A DNA stretch of 64,000 nt from Candidatus Brevundimonas phytovorans (GCA_029203145.1 CP119309.1:1637001-1701000), one strand, 5' to 3'; positions 7,137-16,571 are shown, counted from the first letter of the stretch. Notes: generated by a model not told the origin, from the sequence alone. Numbers and translations are program-made.

Positions 7137-8327
7137 CTACGCGCGCTTTGGAAACTGTGTGACGTTCCCGACCTTGCCCGTGCAGAAGTCGGCCCAGGCG
7201 TCCATGAGGCCACGCCGCTTTTCGAGAGCGTCAGACCGGCGATAGGCACGCTCCACGGCATTGCCGATTTGGTGAGCCAGCGCCTCTTCGATCAGCTCGC
7301 GCGGGTGGTGCGTGCAGTCGCCGGCCCAGTCTCTGAACGACGACCGGAAGCCGTGGACCGTGGCGTTCGGGATATTGTTGGCTCGGAGAACCTTGCTGAG
7401 CGTCATGTCGCTGAGCGGACCGTTCCAACCGGGGAAGATAAGGCCCGACCGAACGTCCCGCGGGATGCCGTCGAGCAGGGCTATGGCAGCCCGCGACAGC
7501 GGCTCCCGGTGTTCTTTGCCCGCCTTCATGCGCTCAGCAGGGATCACCCAGGTCTCGCCCTTGATCTCGGACCAGTCCGCGCCCCGAACCTCGCCTGAGC
7601 GTTTTCCAGTAAGGATCAGAAAGCGCAGCGCGAGCGCCGACACGCTCTTGCGGCCAGCCAAGAGGGTGATGAGCGCCGGGACATCGCCGTAAGGCATGGC
7701 GTCGAAGTGCGCCTTGTTGCGAGCGGCCTTCGGAAGAAGAGATGCGAGATGGCCCCGCCAACGCGCCGGGTTCTCACCCTGGCGGAGCCCCCTCGCCTTC
7801 GCGGCATCGAGAACCCGCTCGATCCTTGATCGCACCCGCGTGGCCGTCTCGGCCTTAGCCGACCAGATCGGCGTCAGCGCCGCGAGAACCATCTCAGTGT
7901 CGACGGCCGAAACGTCCGCCTTCCAGATGGCCGGCGCGTGCTGCGTTAGCGATGCCTCCCACTGCCCCCGCTGCTTCGGCGAGCGCCAGCTGGGCTCCAA
8001 GGCGTCCATCAGGTCGTTGGCGACGGCGGAGAATGTGCGCGCCGTCGGCGGGATCGCGTCGGCGCGCCGCTTTTCGATGGGGTCGAGACCTTCGCCAAGG
8101 TCCTGCCGGGCCCTGCTGGCAGCCGCACGCGCTTCGGACAGCTCCACATCCTCAATGGAGCCCAGCCCCATCTCTCGACGCTTTCCATGCCGGAAATAAA
8201 TCCAGACCCAACGCCGGGCACCGGTCTGATCGATTCGCAGATAGAGCCCCTGGCCATCAGCGTGCATGCCGGGCTCTCGAAGAGCTTTCGCTCCTCTGGA
8301 CGTCAGTCTGTTGATCGCGCGCGCCAT
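7137..8327 (-). CDS. int: Tyrosine recombinase, P4-type phage integrase
   Basis: Site-specific recombinase that inserts and excises the prophage. The N-terminal part (DGQGLYLRI, HGKRREMGLG) is the DUF4102-type arm-binding domain; the catalytic domain has Arg243 (TGKRSGE), His325 and Arg328 (HGFRSSFRDW), His352 and the nucleophile Tyr362 (AYRRSD). Start 8327 gives 396 residues, normal for the family; an upstream in-frame start at 8381 would add residues without similarity. It lies next to tRNA-Ser(GCT) and faces into the prophage. Confidence 0.93.
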   Translation of the reverse strand: MARAINRLTSRGAKALREPGMHADGQGLYLRIDQTGARRWVWIYFRHGKRREMGLGSIEDVELSEARAAASRARQDLGEGLDPIEKRRADAIPPTARTFSAVANDLMDALEPSWRSPKQRGQWEASLTQHAPAIWKADVSAVDTEMVLAALTPIWSAKAETATRVRSRIERVLDAAKARGLRQGENPARWRGHLASLLPKAARNKAHFDAMPYGDVPALITLLAGRKSVSALALRFLILTGKRSGEVRGADWSEIKGETWVIPAERMKAGKEHREPLSRAAIALLDGIPRDVRSGLIFPGWNGPLSDMTLSKVLRANNIPNATVHGFRSSFRDWAGDCTHHPRELIEEALAHQIGNAVERAYRRSDALEKRRGLMDAWADFCTGKVGNVTQFPKRA

Positions 8328-8380
8328 ACGGCCTCCGTGAACGTAAAGAGAACATAGAGGAACGACAGGACCGGTCGCCA

Positions 8381-8410
8381 CCCTAAGTCCGCCCTAAGTT
8401 CCGCCCTAAG
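8381..8410 (+). repeat. Three CCCTAAG direct repeats, candidate integrase arm-type sites
   Basis: CCCTAAG occurs at 8381, 8392 and 8404, about one helical turn apart, between the integrase start and the tRNA attachment gene. Equivalent repeats in P2/P4-like attachment regions bind the integrase N-terminal domain. Confidence 0.5.
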
Positions 8411-8524
8411 AGCGAGCGTTGGCTTCGAGCGAACGGGTATGGACTAGAGCGGACAAAAAGCCCGGTAATCTAGGGGTCTGGGAGGTTTGCTGTGGATTGC
8501 CACGGACCCCTGCGGACGGGGTTC

Positions 8525-8616
8525 TGGCGGAGACGGAGGGATTCGAACCCTCGGTACCCCTTACAGGGTACGACGATTTAGCAAACCGTTGCCTTCAGCC
8601 ACTCGGCCACGTCTCC
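8525..8616 (-). tRNA. tRNA-Ser(GCT)
   Basis: Acceptor stem GGAGACG/CGTCTCC, GCT anticodon in a seven-base loop, long variable arm and encoded CCA (8525-8527). The 3' end faces the integrase, so this gene is the probable prophage attachment site. Confidence 0.95.
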
Positions 8617-8755
8617 GGCAGGCGGCGTGGATAGCGAGTCATTCGCCCCGGCGCAACGGGGCAGCTGAAATACTGTCGCGTTAACGCGCCATAGATGGCC
8701 GATATGCGAGAAAACCTTGAACCTCACGCCTGTTAGATCGCGCTTTTCCTCTCTC

Positions 8756-10303
8756 ATGACGTCCGCCGACACCCTCTTTACCGCGCCGACCCGAACCGCC
8801 GACGCCGAGCAGACGGCGGCGGCGGGCGGGGCTGATTCGCTGACGGCGGGTCAGGCGCGACGCGGGCCGTTTCGTCCCGACCTCTGGCTGAACAGCCGCC
8901 AGCGCGGGGCCGCTCGCCTTCGCGTCTTCTACTTCCGGGGCGTGGACATCGTCTGCGTCTGGGGGATGAGCTTCCTCGCCCTGGCGCTTCTTTCCATCGA
9001 CTACGGCCTGATGGCCGCGCGCGTCATCGAGGCCCTGCCTCTGGCGGTCGGGGCCATGACCGTCCTGGCCCTGCTGCGCTCGCTGGATCTCTACCGGTTC
9101 GAGCGAGACCAGTTGCTGGCCCTGCATCTGGCGCGCGTCGCCGCGATCGTTGCGGTGGGTGGTCTCGCGGTCGGCCTAACCGGCCTGGCCCTGCACGGCG
9201 TGACCACGCCCTGGTCGGTTTACAGCCAATGGACCGTGGCGACCCTGGCTGTCCTCTTGGCGACCCATATGGCCTGGAGCTATCTGGTCGCGCGCTGGCG
9301 CCGCGGGGGAACCCTGACGCCGAATCTTGTCGTCGTCGGCGCGACGCGACACGCCGAGGCCCTGATCCAGGAGGCCTTGCAGCGTCGTGACCTGAATGTC
9401 CTCGGCGTGTTCGACGACCGCCTGGCGCGCTCGCCCCGCGCCGTCGAGGGCGTCCCGGTCCTGGGCGAGGTCGACGCCCTGCTGAACCATCGCCTGACGC
9501 CCTATATCGACCGCATCGTCCTGGCCATCGACCCCAAGGCCGTGGCCCGCGTCAGCGAGCTGACCCACCGCCTCGGCGTCCTGCCCATTCCCCTGACCCT
9601 GCTGGTCGATCCCCGAACGGCGAAGCAGCGCAATGCGGCGCTCGAACGCCTGGCCCAGGCGCCGCTGGCCCTGATGCAGGGAACCGTGTCGCCGGATCGC
9701 CGCGCCTTTCACAAGCGCCTGCAGGATTTGGTGCTGGCCTCGGTCGGCCTGCTGCTGCTGGCGCCCCTGCTGCTGTTGATCGCCGCCCTGGTGCGCCTCG
9801 ACAGCCCCGGTCCGGCCCTGTTCCGCCAGCGCCGCCACGGCTTCAATCAGGAAGAGATCGTGGTGTGGAAATTCCGCACCATGCGTCATGAGACCGCCGA
9901 CGCCACCGCCAGCCGTCAGGTCACGGCCGACGACGACCGCATCACCCGCCTCGGCCGTTTCCTGCGGGTCAGCAGCCTGGATGAGCTGCCGCAGCTGCTG
10001 AACGTGCTGCGCGGCGAGATGTCCCTGGTCGGTCCGCGCCCCCACGCCATCGGCATGAAGACCGGCGAGACCGAGTCCGCACGCCTGGTCGCCGACTACG
10101 CCCATCGTCACCGCATCAAGCCCGGCATGACCGGCTGGGCGGCGATCAAGGGCTCGCGCGGCCCCCTGCATACCGAGGCCGAGGTGCGCCGACGGGTGCG
10201 GCTGGACATCGACTATATCGAGCGACAGTCCTTCTGGCTGGATCTGTGGATCATCGCCGTCACCATTCCTGTCCTGCTGGGCGACCGGATGTCGGTGCGC
10301 TGA
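8756..10303 (+). CDS. hfsE: Holdfast polyprenyl-phosphate sugar phosphotransferase (HfsE-like)
   Basis: Initiates the repeat unit by moving a hexose-1-phosphate onto undecaprenyl phosphate. Four hydrophobic segments in the first 170 residues are followed by a nucleotide-binding-like region (LVVVGATRHAEALIQEAL) and, from about residue 315, a further membrane helix plus the bacterial sugar transferase domain (LDSPGPALFRQRRHG, WKFRTMR, LDELPQLLNVLRGEMSLVGPRP). The ATG at 8756 is chosen over an upstream in-frame TTG at 8717. First gene of a tightly overlapping five-gene operon; the order matches the Caulobacter hfs locus. Confidence 0.88.
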   Translation: MTSADTLFTAPTRTADAEQTAAAGGADSLTAGQARRGPFRPDLWLNSRQRGAARLRVFYFRGVDIVCVWGMSFLALALLSIDYGLMAARVIEALPLAVGAMTVLALLRSLDLYRFERDQLLALHLARVAAIVAVGGLAVGLTGLALHGVTTPWSVYSQWTVATLAVLLATHMAWSYLVARWRRGGTLTPNLVVVGATRHAEALIQEALQRRDLNVLGVFDDRLARSPRAVEGVPVLGEVDALLNHRLTPYIDRIVLAIDPKAVARVSELTHRLGVLPIPLTLLVDPRTAKQRNAALERLAQAPLALMQGTVSPDRRAFHKRLQDLVLASVGLLLLAPLLLLIAALVRLDSPGPALFRQRRHGFNQEEIVVWKFRTMRHETADATASRQVTADDDRITRLGRFLRVSSLDELPQLLNVLRGEMSLVGPRPHAIGMKTGETESARLVADYAHRHRIKPGMTGWAAIKGSRGPLHTEAEVRRRVRLDIDYIERQSFWLDLWIIAVTIPVLLGDRMSVR

Positions 10304-11754
10304 TGTTCTGGCGCGGCGTGCTGGGCTACCTGCCGGCCAATGTGATGCAGGGTCTGGTCGGTTTTCTGACCATCATCGTCTTCACCCGTCTGCTCAGCGC
10401 AGAGGACTATGGGCGCTACGCCCTGGCCCTGTCGGTCATGACCCTGGCCCATGTGGCCAGCTTCAGCTGGCTGGAAGCCGCCATGGCGCGCTTCTGGGCC
10501 GCCCAGCGCCAAGGCGCGGACATGGCCAGCCATTTCGCCAGCCTTTATCGCACCGCCTTCATCGTCACCGCCGTCTTCCTGCCGGTGGCGGGGATGGCCG
10601 TCTGGCTCTGGCCGATGCCGGCTGAATTCCGCTTCCCCCTGGCCGTGGCCCTGGTCGGCATTCCGGTGCGCTGCTTCGCCAAGCTGGCCCAGGAGCGCTA
10701 TCGGGCGGCGGGCGAGGTGCGCCAGGCGGCCACGCTGGACATCTGGAACACGGTCGCCGGGTTCGTCGTCGGGGCGGCCTTCGCCCTGGGCGGCGCGGGC
10801 GGCGCCTCACCGCTGGCGGGCCTGCTGATCGCCCCGCTGATGGCCCTGCCCTTCTTCCTGCCCGGCGAACTGCGCGAGGCGCGTCAGGGCGTGGTCGATT
10901 CCCAGCGGCTTAAGGCCTACGCCGTCTATGGCTATCCGATTGCGGCTTCGCTCGGGCTCTCGCTGGTGCTGGCCTCGACCGACCGCTTCCTGCTGGCCAT
11001 CTTCCTCGATGAGGCGGCGGTCGGCGCCTATCATGCCGGCTACAGCATCGCCAATCGGACGCTGGACGTCCTCTTCATCTGGCTGGGCGCGGCCGGGGGA
11101 CCGGCCCTGGTCATGGCGCTGGAGCGCGGCGGGCGTCGCCAGTTGGTCCTGGCCGCGCGCGAACAGGCCTCGACCCTGGTCCTGATCGGCCTGCCCGCGG
11201 CGGTCGGCGTCGCCCTGGTCGCGCGACCGCTGTCAGAGTTCATGATCGGCGAGGACCTGCGCGAGGCGGCCATTCTGGTGACGCCGTGGATCGCCCTGTC
11301 CGCCTTCCTGTCGGGCGTGACCGTCTATTACTTCCATCAGGCCTTCACCCTGGGCCGCCGCACCGGCTGGCTGCTGCTGGCGATGAGCGTGCCGGCCGTG
11401 ACCAATGTGGCGCTCAACCTGCTGCTGATCCCGCGCTTCGGCGTCGTCGGCGCAGCCTGGGCCACGGCCGCCAGCTTCGCGGTCGGCCTGCTCGCCTCGG
11501 CCTCTATCGGCCATCGCATCCTGCCGCTGCCGATCCCGTGGAACGCCCTGATCCGCTGCTCGCTGGCCGCCGGCGTCATGGCTATGGTCGTCTGGGTCCT
11601 GCCCCCCGTCGGCGGCTTCGCCGAGCTGATGCTGGACGCCTCCGTCGGCGCGGTCGTCTACGGCGCCTGCGCCTGGGGCCTGAACGCGGGCGGCGTTCGC
11701 CAGCTGGGACAGCGCCTGATCGGCGCCCTTCGCGCCAGAAGGGCCGCCGCATGA
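10303..11754 (+). CDS. hfsF: Holdfast polysaccharide flippase (HfsF-like, MOP/Wzx family)
   Basis: Moves the lipid-linked repeat unit across the inner membrane. The 483-residue product is hydrophobic throughout, with about 12-14 membrane segments and a typical N-terminus of polysaccharide flippases (IVFTRLLSAEDYGRYALALS). The start codon overlaps the hfsE stop (TGATG), which fixes the start and suggests coupled translation. It lies between the initiating transferase and the next glycosyltransferase. Confidence 0.86.
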   Translation: MFWRGVLGYLPANVMQGLVGFLTIIVFTRLLSAEDYGRYALALSVMTLAHVASFSWLEAAMARFWAAQRQGADMASHFASLYRTAFIVTAVFLPVAGMAVWLWPMPAEFRFPLAVALVGIPVRCFAKLAQERYRAAGEVRQAATLDIWNTVAGFVVGAAFALGGAGGASPLAGLLIAPLMALPFFLPGELREARQGVVDSQRLKAYAVYGYPIAASLGLSLVLASTDRFLLAIFLDEAAVGAYHAGYSIANRTLDVLFIWLGAAGGPALVMALERGGRRQLVLAAREQASTLVLIGLPAAVGVALVARPLSEFMIGEDLREAAILVTPWIALSAFLSGVTVYYFHQAFTLGRRTGWLLLAMSVPAVTNVALNLLLIPRFGVVGAAWATAASFAVGLLASASIGHRILPLPIPWNALIRCSLAAGVMAMVVWVLPPVGGFAELMLDASVGAVVYGACAWGLNAGGVRQLGQRLIGALRARRAAA

Positions 11755-12683
11755 ACGCCCGACTGCACGACAACCCCGCACGGACTGAGATCCAGCCCAT
11801 CCTGTCGGTCCTGGTCCCCTTCCTGCGTGACGACCCCGCCGCCCTTCTGGCCCTGCTGGACCGTGAGGCGTCGGCGCTGAACGGTCGGGCCGAACTGGTC
11901 CTTCTGGACGACGGCACGGCTGATCCCGCGCTGACCGCCCGCCTGACGGCCCAGATCGACGCCCTGACCCTGCCCGCTCGCCTGATCACCCTCAGCGCCA
12001 ACGAAGGCCGCTCCATCGGACGTAACCGACTGGCCTCGGCCGCACGCGGGGCCAGCCTGCTGTTTCTCGACAGCGACATGCGGCCCGACCACGACCGCTT
12101 CCTGCAAACCTGGGCGGCGCTGGCCCGCGACCAAGCCCCCGCCGTCGCCTTCGGCGGCTTCTCCCTGTTGCAGGCCCCGGACGAGGCCCGCTTCGCCGTC
12201 CATCGCCAGATGGCCGCCCGCTCCGACTGCCTGCCCCACGATCAGCGCGCCCTGCAGCCCGAGAAGTACGTCTTCACCTCCAACCTGCTGGTCCGCCGCG
12301 ACGTGTTCGACGCCGAGGCCTTCGACCCCGGATTCTCGGGCTGGGGCTGGGAGGATGTCGAGTGGGCCATGCGCGTCTCGCGCCGGTTCGCGGTGGTGCA
12401 TCTGGACAACCCGGCCACCCACATGGGTCTGGACACAGTCGAGGCTCTGGCCGCCAAGTACGAACAGTCGGCCCCCAACTTCGCCCGCGTCGTCGCGCGA
12501 CACCCTGACTTCGTCGCCGCCTACCCCAGCTATCGCGTGGCGCGAAAGCTGAAGGCCGTGCCGGGCCTCAAGGCCATCCGCCCCCTGTTCAAACGCGCCG
12601 CCCGACTGTCCGCCCTGCCGACGCCCTTGCGCGCCTTCAGCCTGCGCCTCTACCGCGCCGCCCTCTATGCGGAGGCGATATGA
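11751..12683 (+). CDS. hfsG: Holdfast glycosyltransferase (HfsG-like, GT2)
   Basis: A GT-A fold glycosyltransferase: N-terminal LSVLVPFLRDD strand, a DxD-type LFLDSD motif (Asp107, Asp109) and the acceptor-side motif GWGWEDVEWAMRV seen in GT2/GT7-C enzymes. It should add a sugar to the lipid-linked intermediate on the cytoplasmic face. The ATG overlaps the hfsF stop by four bases and the next gene starts inside its stop, so it is a coupled operon gene. The gene name rests on locus order and family, not on a sequence search. Confidence 0.83.
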   Translation: MNARLHDNPARTEIQPILSVLVPFLRDDPAALLALLDREASALNGRAELVLLDDGTADPALTARLTAQIDALTLPARLITLSANEGRSIGRNRLASAARGASLLFLDSDMRPDHDRFLQTWAALARDQAPAVAFGGFSLLQAPDEARFAVHRQMAARSDCLPHDQRALQPEKYVFTSNLLVRRDVFDAEAFDPGFSGWGWEDVEWAMRVSRRFAVVHLDNPATHMGLDTVEALAAKYEQSAPNFARVVARHPDFVAAYPSYRVARKLKAVPGLKAIRPLFKRAARLSALPTPLRAFSLRLYRAALYAEAI

Positions 12684-13420
12684 TCCAGCCCTACACGCCT
12701 GACCTCAGCCTGAAGGGCAAGCTGCGCCGCCGCCTCGCCCGGCTGACGCACCGCCGCCCGGCGCGACTGGATCTGACCCGCCCGACCGTCAGCTTCACCT
12801 TCGACGACATTCCCGTCAGCGCCGCTCACGCCGGCGCCGAGGCGCTTGAGGCCCAAGGCGCGCGCGGCACCTTCTACGTCTGCGGCGGCCTGTTCGGGCA
12901 GGAAGGCCATATGGGCCGTTTCGCCGATAGCGGCGAGATCGGCGATCTGATCCGACGCGGCCATGAGGTCGCGGGCCATACCTACGACCATCTGGACTGC
13001 CATCGCACGCGCGAGGCGGATCTGACCGCCGATCTGGACGCCAACGACGCCGCTCTGCGCGGCCTAGGCGCCGCCCCGATCCACTTCGCCTATCCCTATG
13101 GCGAGGTCTCGCCGCGCGCCAAGGGCCTGCTGGCCGGGCGCTATTCCTCGCTGCGCGGGGTGCACAAGGGGTTGGTCCACGACGGCGCCGACCTGAACCA
13201 ACTGCCCGGCGTCGGCATCGAGGGGGCGGACGGTCAGGTGGTCGGTCGCCAATGGATCGACCGCGCCGTCTCTGAGAACGCCTGGCTGATCCTCTACACC
13301 CACGACGTGCGCGAGGCCCCTTCGCCCTGGGGCTGCACGCCCGACGCCCTGTTACGCCTGATCGCCCATGCTCAAAAGGTCGGCTGCGACATCCGCACGG
13401 TGGGCGAGGTCCTGGCGTGA
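12680..13420 (+). CDS. hfsH: Holdfast polysaccharide deacetylase (HfsH-like, CE4)
   Basis: Removes acetyl groups from N-acetylglucosamine units; in Caulobacter this makes the holdfast adhesive and cohesive. The NodB/CE4 signature is present: catalytic and metal Asp42-Asp43 (FTFDDIP) and metal His100 and His104 (HTYDH). The length of 246 residues suits HfsH. No signal peptide is visible, consistent with a cytoplasmic or peripheral enzyme acting before or at export. Coupled to both neighbours by four-base overlaps. Confidence 0.87.
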   Translation: MIQPYTPDLSLKGKLRRRLARLTHRRPARLDLTRPTVSFTFDDIPVSAAHAGAEALEAQGARGTFYVCGGLFGQEGHMGRFADSGEIGDLIRRGHEVAGHTYDHLDCHRTREADLTADLDANDAALRGLGAAPIHFAYPYGEVSPRAKGLLAGRYSSLRGVHKGLVHDGADLNQLPGVGIEGADGQVVGRQWIDRAVSENAWLILYTHDVREAPSPWGCTPDALLRLIAHAQKVGCDIRTVGEVLA

Positions 13421-14364
13421 CCGCCCCCGACGTCGCCGTCATTGTCCCGACCCTGCGTCGCCCCGACAGTCTGGAGCGCGCCCTGCGCTCCCTCTTCCTC
13501 CAGACCGGCGTCGCCGACCGCCTGCGCGAGATCGTGGTGGTCGACAACGATCCGGCGGCCAGTTCTCGTGATGCTGTCGACCGCCTGCGCCCCGCCTCCC
13601 CCGTGCCCCTGATCTGGCGTCACGCCCCTCGGCCGGGCGTAGCCACGGCCCGCAACGAAGGTCTGGCCGCCACAGACGCGCCCCTGATCGCCTTCCTCGA
13701 CGATGACGAGGCCGCCTCGCCCGGCTGGCTGGCGGCTTTGCTGGCGGGCCAGAAAGCCACCGGCGCGGACGCCGTCTTCGGCCCGATCCGGGGCCGCGTG
13801 CCCGACGGGACCGGCTGGACCACCCCCTACCTCGAACGCTTCTTCGGTCGCGAAGGCCCGGCGCAGTCGCAACGGATCGACAACCCTCACGGCTGCGGCA
13901 ACGCCCTGCTGGTGCGCGCCGCCGCCCTGCCCGGCGTCGCCCCCTTCAACACCTCGGCGGATCAGTCAGGCGGCGAGGACGACGCCCTGTTCGCGGCCCT
14001 GGCGGCGCGCGGCGGTCAATTCGGCTGGGCCGCTGACGCCTGGGTGGACGAGTTCGCCCCGCCGCACAGGGCCACGCTGCGTTACGCCCTGACCCGCGCC
14101 TTCGCCTATGGACAAGGCCCCAGCCAGACCGCCGCTGCCGCCCGGAACTGGCCCGCCGTCGCGCGCTGGATGGTGATCGGCGCCGCCCAGACCGTCGTCT
14201 GGGGAAGCGCCGCGCTCGCCCTGACCCTGATCGCCAGCCCCCGGCGCGCCGAGATGCTGGACCGAAGCGCGCGCGGTCTGGGCAAGCTGTTCTGGATGAA
14301 GGGCTTCGAGCCGCACTTCTACGGCGCGCGCGAACTGGCGCGGCTGGAGCGTCAGAAGGCCTAG
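13417..14364 (+). CDS. GT2 family glycosyltransferase in holdfast operon (HfsL-like candidate)
   Basis: Typical GT2 features: VAVIVPTLRRPDSLERAL at the N-terminus, VVVDNDP, GVATARNEG and the metal motif FLDDDE (Asp95-97). A hydrophobic stretch near residues 245-262 may attach it to the membrane. It is the last gene of the plus-strand hfs operon and converges on hfsB with a four-base overlap. Caulobacter has a further holdfast GT2, HfsL, encoded elsewhere; this may be its counterpart placed inside the locus. It occupies the place where I would expect the polymerase gene hfsC. Confidence 0.75.
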   Translation: MTAPDVAVIVPTLRRPDSLERALRSLFLQTGVADRLREIVVVDNDPAASSRDAVDRLRPASPVPLIWRHAPRPGVATARNEGLAATDAPLIAFLDDDEAASPGWLAALLAGQKATGADAVFGPIRGRVPDGTGWTTPYLERFFGREGPAQSQRIDNPHGCGNALLVRAAALPGVAPFNTSADQSGGEDDALFAALAARGGQFGWAADAWVDEFAPPHRATLRYALTRAFAYGQGPSQTAAAARNWPAVARWMVIGAAQTVVWGSAALALTLIASPRRAEMLDRSARGLGKLFWMKGFEPHFYGARELARLERQKA

Positions 14365-15062
14365 CCGACCAGCCGCTTCAGCATGGGCGGCGGCGTCCAG
14401 GTCGAACGGTTCATCACCACCCCGGCGATGCGCCCGCCCACGGCGTCGATCTCGTCGCGCAGGGCCACCGGCTCGCTGGCCGCCGTCGTCTCGGCCGCGA
14501 CCACCAGAATGGTGGCGTCGACAAAGGGCGCCAGGGTGATGGCCATGTCGCTGCGGTCGGCGGCGGGCGTGTCGATCACCACCGTATCGGCATGGGCGCG
14601 CAGGGCGGTCCAGTAACGGGCTTCCGCCACTGGCTCGACCCGCTGGCCGGCGCGTAGCAGCTCGGTATGGAAGCGCGTGACGAACAGCCGCCCGCCCAGA
14701 CAGGCGCGCGCCGTCACCAGCCGCGCGGGGGCCACCGGCAGGCCGTCACGCCCGCGCATCGGCGGCGTCACCGCATAGAAGGCCGAACCGTCCGGCGAGG
14801 CCTGGACCGGCGCCGCCAGACGGCCGAACCGCTCAGGCTCTGCGGCGATGGCGTCCAACTGTCCCTGCTGGGTCAGATCCCCGTCGATCAGCCAGACGGG
14901 TCTGCGGGCGCGCACGGCGGCCAGCCGCGCATATTCCCGCGCCACTGTCGAGACGCCGTCGCCGGTCGTGGCGGCGGCGAACTGGATGACGCGGCCGCGA
15001 TGGGCCGACGCTGGTCCCAGCGCCGCCCACAGTCCCGCCATTTCCGTCGTCAGATCGACCAT
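14361..15062 (-). CDS. hfsB: Holdfast protein HfsB-like (BY-kinase-fold ATPase relative)
   Basis: A 233-residue protein of the MinD/BY-kinase fold. The Walker A position reads TGDGVST (residues 33-39), so the invariant lysine is replaced by valine, and there is no tyrosine-rich C-terminal cluster; kinase activity is therefore unlikely. A Walker B-like VVIDTPAADRSD lies around residue 155. HfsB works with the polysaccharide co-polymerase HfsA in holdfast export. It lies 63 bases downstream of hfsA on the same strand. Confidence 0.75.
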   Translation of the reverse strand: MVDLTTEMAGLWAALGPASAHRGRVIQFAAATTGDGVSTVAREYARLAAVRARRPVWLIDGDLTQQGQLDAIAAEPERFGRLAAPVQASPDGSAFYAVTPPMRGRDGLPVAPARLVTARACLGGRLFVTRFHTELLRAGQRVEPVAEARYWTALRAHADTVVIDTPAADRSDMAITLAPFVDATILVVAAETTAASEPVALRDEIDAVGGRIAGVVMNRSTWTPPPMLKRLVG

Positions 15063-15125
15063 CGAATCGGTTACGCGCTCACCATTGAAGCATCAGCCTA
15101 GCATGGCCGGCGACGTTCAAAGGGA

Positions 15126-16571
15126 TCAGCCCGCCTTCATCGGGGCCACAGCCAGCACCGGCATCTGCAAGGTGCGGCTCGCCGTCGACGGCAAGGCGAA
15201 GCCCCGCCGCAGGAAGACCCGCAGCAGACCCACGCACAGGGCCGTGAAACCGGCGAACAGGAAGGCCGCGATCATCAGCGGCGCCTTCAGGCTCTTGCCT
15301 TTGGAGGGCGTCTGGGCGCGCTCGATCACCGTCACATTGTCGGCGCCGGCCTTGACCAGTTCGTTGTCGGCCCGGCTCTGGGTCTCGCGTTGCTGGAACT
15401 CGCGGATCGACGCGGTCAGGACTTCGCGATTGCCGGCCAGGGTGGCGTTGCGCGATTCCAGCTCGGTCAGGCGCGCCTGACGCGCCCGCAGGTCCGTCAC
15501 CTGGCGATCCAGCACAGCCAGACGCGCAGCCAGGGAATCCCGCTCGGCCTGGGCGTTGATCCGGGTGGTCTCCAGCTCGACCCAGACAGGATTGGGCCCT
15601 GTGCGGACTTCCTTGGCCCCCACCGCCGTTCCGGTGCCGACATAGGCCTGCATCTGCGCGATCCGCGCCTCGATCTCGCGCACAGGCTGGGCGTCGGGCT
15701 GATAGCGGCTCAGCAGGTCCTCGCGCTGGGTCCGCAACTGCAGGATCTGATCCTGCGCCGAGATGTTCAGGTCCTGTTGCAAGGCGATTTCAACCGGGGT
15801 GCGGCCCTGCTGCCCTGCCAGGGTCATCAGCCGCTGCGCCGCCTGGTTCAGTTGCGCCTGCACCCCCATCCGCTCGGCGAAGACCGACTGATAGGTGGCC
15901 GCCAGCGTCGCCTTGGCCGTGGCGAAGTCGCCGATATTATTGGTGCGCAGAAACTCTTCATAGGCCTGATCCGCCGTGGCCAGCTCATCCTCAAAGGCCC
16001 GGCGCTGCGTCTGGATGGCGGGCGTGGCGCGGTCCTGGAAGACCTCGCGGCGATAGGTCAGATACTGTTCGATGACGGCATTGAGGACCCGCGCAGACAG
16101 GGCGGCGTCGTCGCTCTTGTAGGTCAGGCCGACGACCGGGCTCAGCGGCGTCACCACCACGTCCAGGCCGGCCCCGACCGCGCGGACGGCGTCGTCTTCC
16201 TGTTTGGCCCGGCTGGCGGTCGAGGGCTTGCCGTGCTGGAAGCTCTCGACGCCCATGGCGCGCACCACGCGGCGCTTGACCTCGGTGCTGTTCAGGATCG
16301 CCGCCTCGGACTGGGCCACCTCCGTCGCGGTCGGCGGCATGCCACGTTCCGATTGGCCCACGCGCGGCTGATAGACGTATTCCTGACCCACGCCGACAAA
16401 CAGACTGGCCCCGGCGGTATAGGTCTTCTTCAGCGTCAGCACGGCCGCGCCGCCCAGAGCGAACAGGACGGCGAAGACCAGCAGCATCACCCACAGCTCG
16501 CGAAACAGCAGCGCCACGACGTCCAGGACGCCGTAACGCGGTCGAGCGGCTGCACGGGACATAGAAGGCAT
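15126..16571 (-). CDS. hfsA: Holdfast polysaccharide co-polymerase (HfsA-like, Wzz domain)
   Basis: Controls assembly and bridges inner-membrane synthesis to the outer-membrane exporter. Two membrane segments (about residues 20-48 and 427-449) flank a large periplasmic region; residues about 170-400 are strongly coiled coil (Gln/Arg/Ala/Glu). The N-terminal Wzz domain is clear, and there is no fused kinase domain, matching a separate HfsB. The start lies 123 bases from the divergent hfsD start. Confidence 0.85.
   Translation of the reverse strand: MPSMSRAAARPRYGVLDVVALLFRELWVMLLVFAVLFALGGAAVLTLKKTYTAGASLFVGVGQEYVYQPRVGQSERGMPPTATEVAQSEAAILNSTEVKRRVVRAMGVESFQHGKPSTASRAKQEDDAVRAVGAGLDVVVTPLSPVVGLTYKSDDAALSARVLNAVIEQYLTYRREVFQDRATPAIQTQRRAFEDELATADQAYEEFLRTNNIGDFATAKATLAATYQSVFAERMGVQAQLNQAAQRLMTLAGQQGRTPVEIALQQDLNISAQDQILQLRTQREDLLSRYQPDAQPVREIEARIAQMQAYVGTGTAVGAKEVRTGPNPVWVELETTRINAQAERDSLAARLAVLDRQVTDLRARQARLTELESRNATLAGNREVLTASIREFQQRETQSRADNELVKAGADNVTVIERAQTPSKGKSLKAPLMIAAFLFAGFTALCVGLLRVFLRRGFALPSTASRTLQMPVLAVAPMKAG

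Larger units (their letters stand above)
1..8524. mobile_element. Prophage, right end (left end outside window)
   Basis: The segment from the left edge to tRNA-Ser holds phage functions in a conventional order: tail-tip protein, holin-like membrane protein, GH24 lysozyme, overlapping spanins, accessory genes, and a tyrosine integrase pointing away from the tRNA. The integrase start lies about 200 bp from the 3' end of tRNA-Ser(GCT), the usual layout when a phage integrates into a tRNA 3' end. The left attachment site and the head and most tail genes are outside the window, so completeness cannot be judged. The lysozyme has an internal stop, so the prophage may be defective. Confidence 0.85.
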
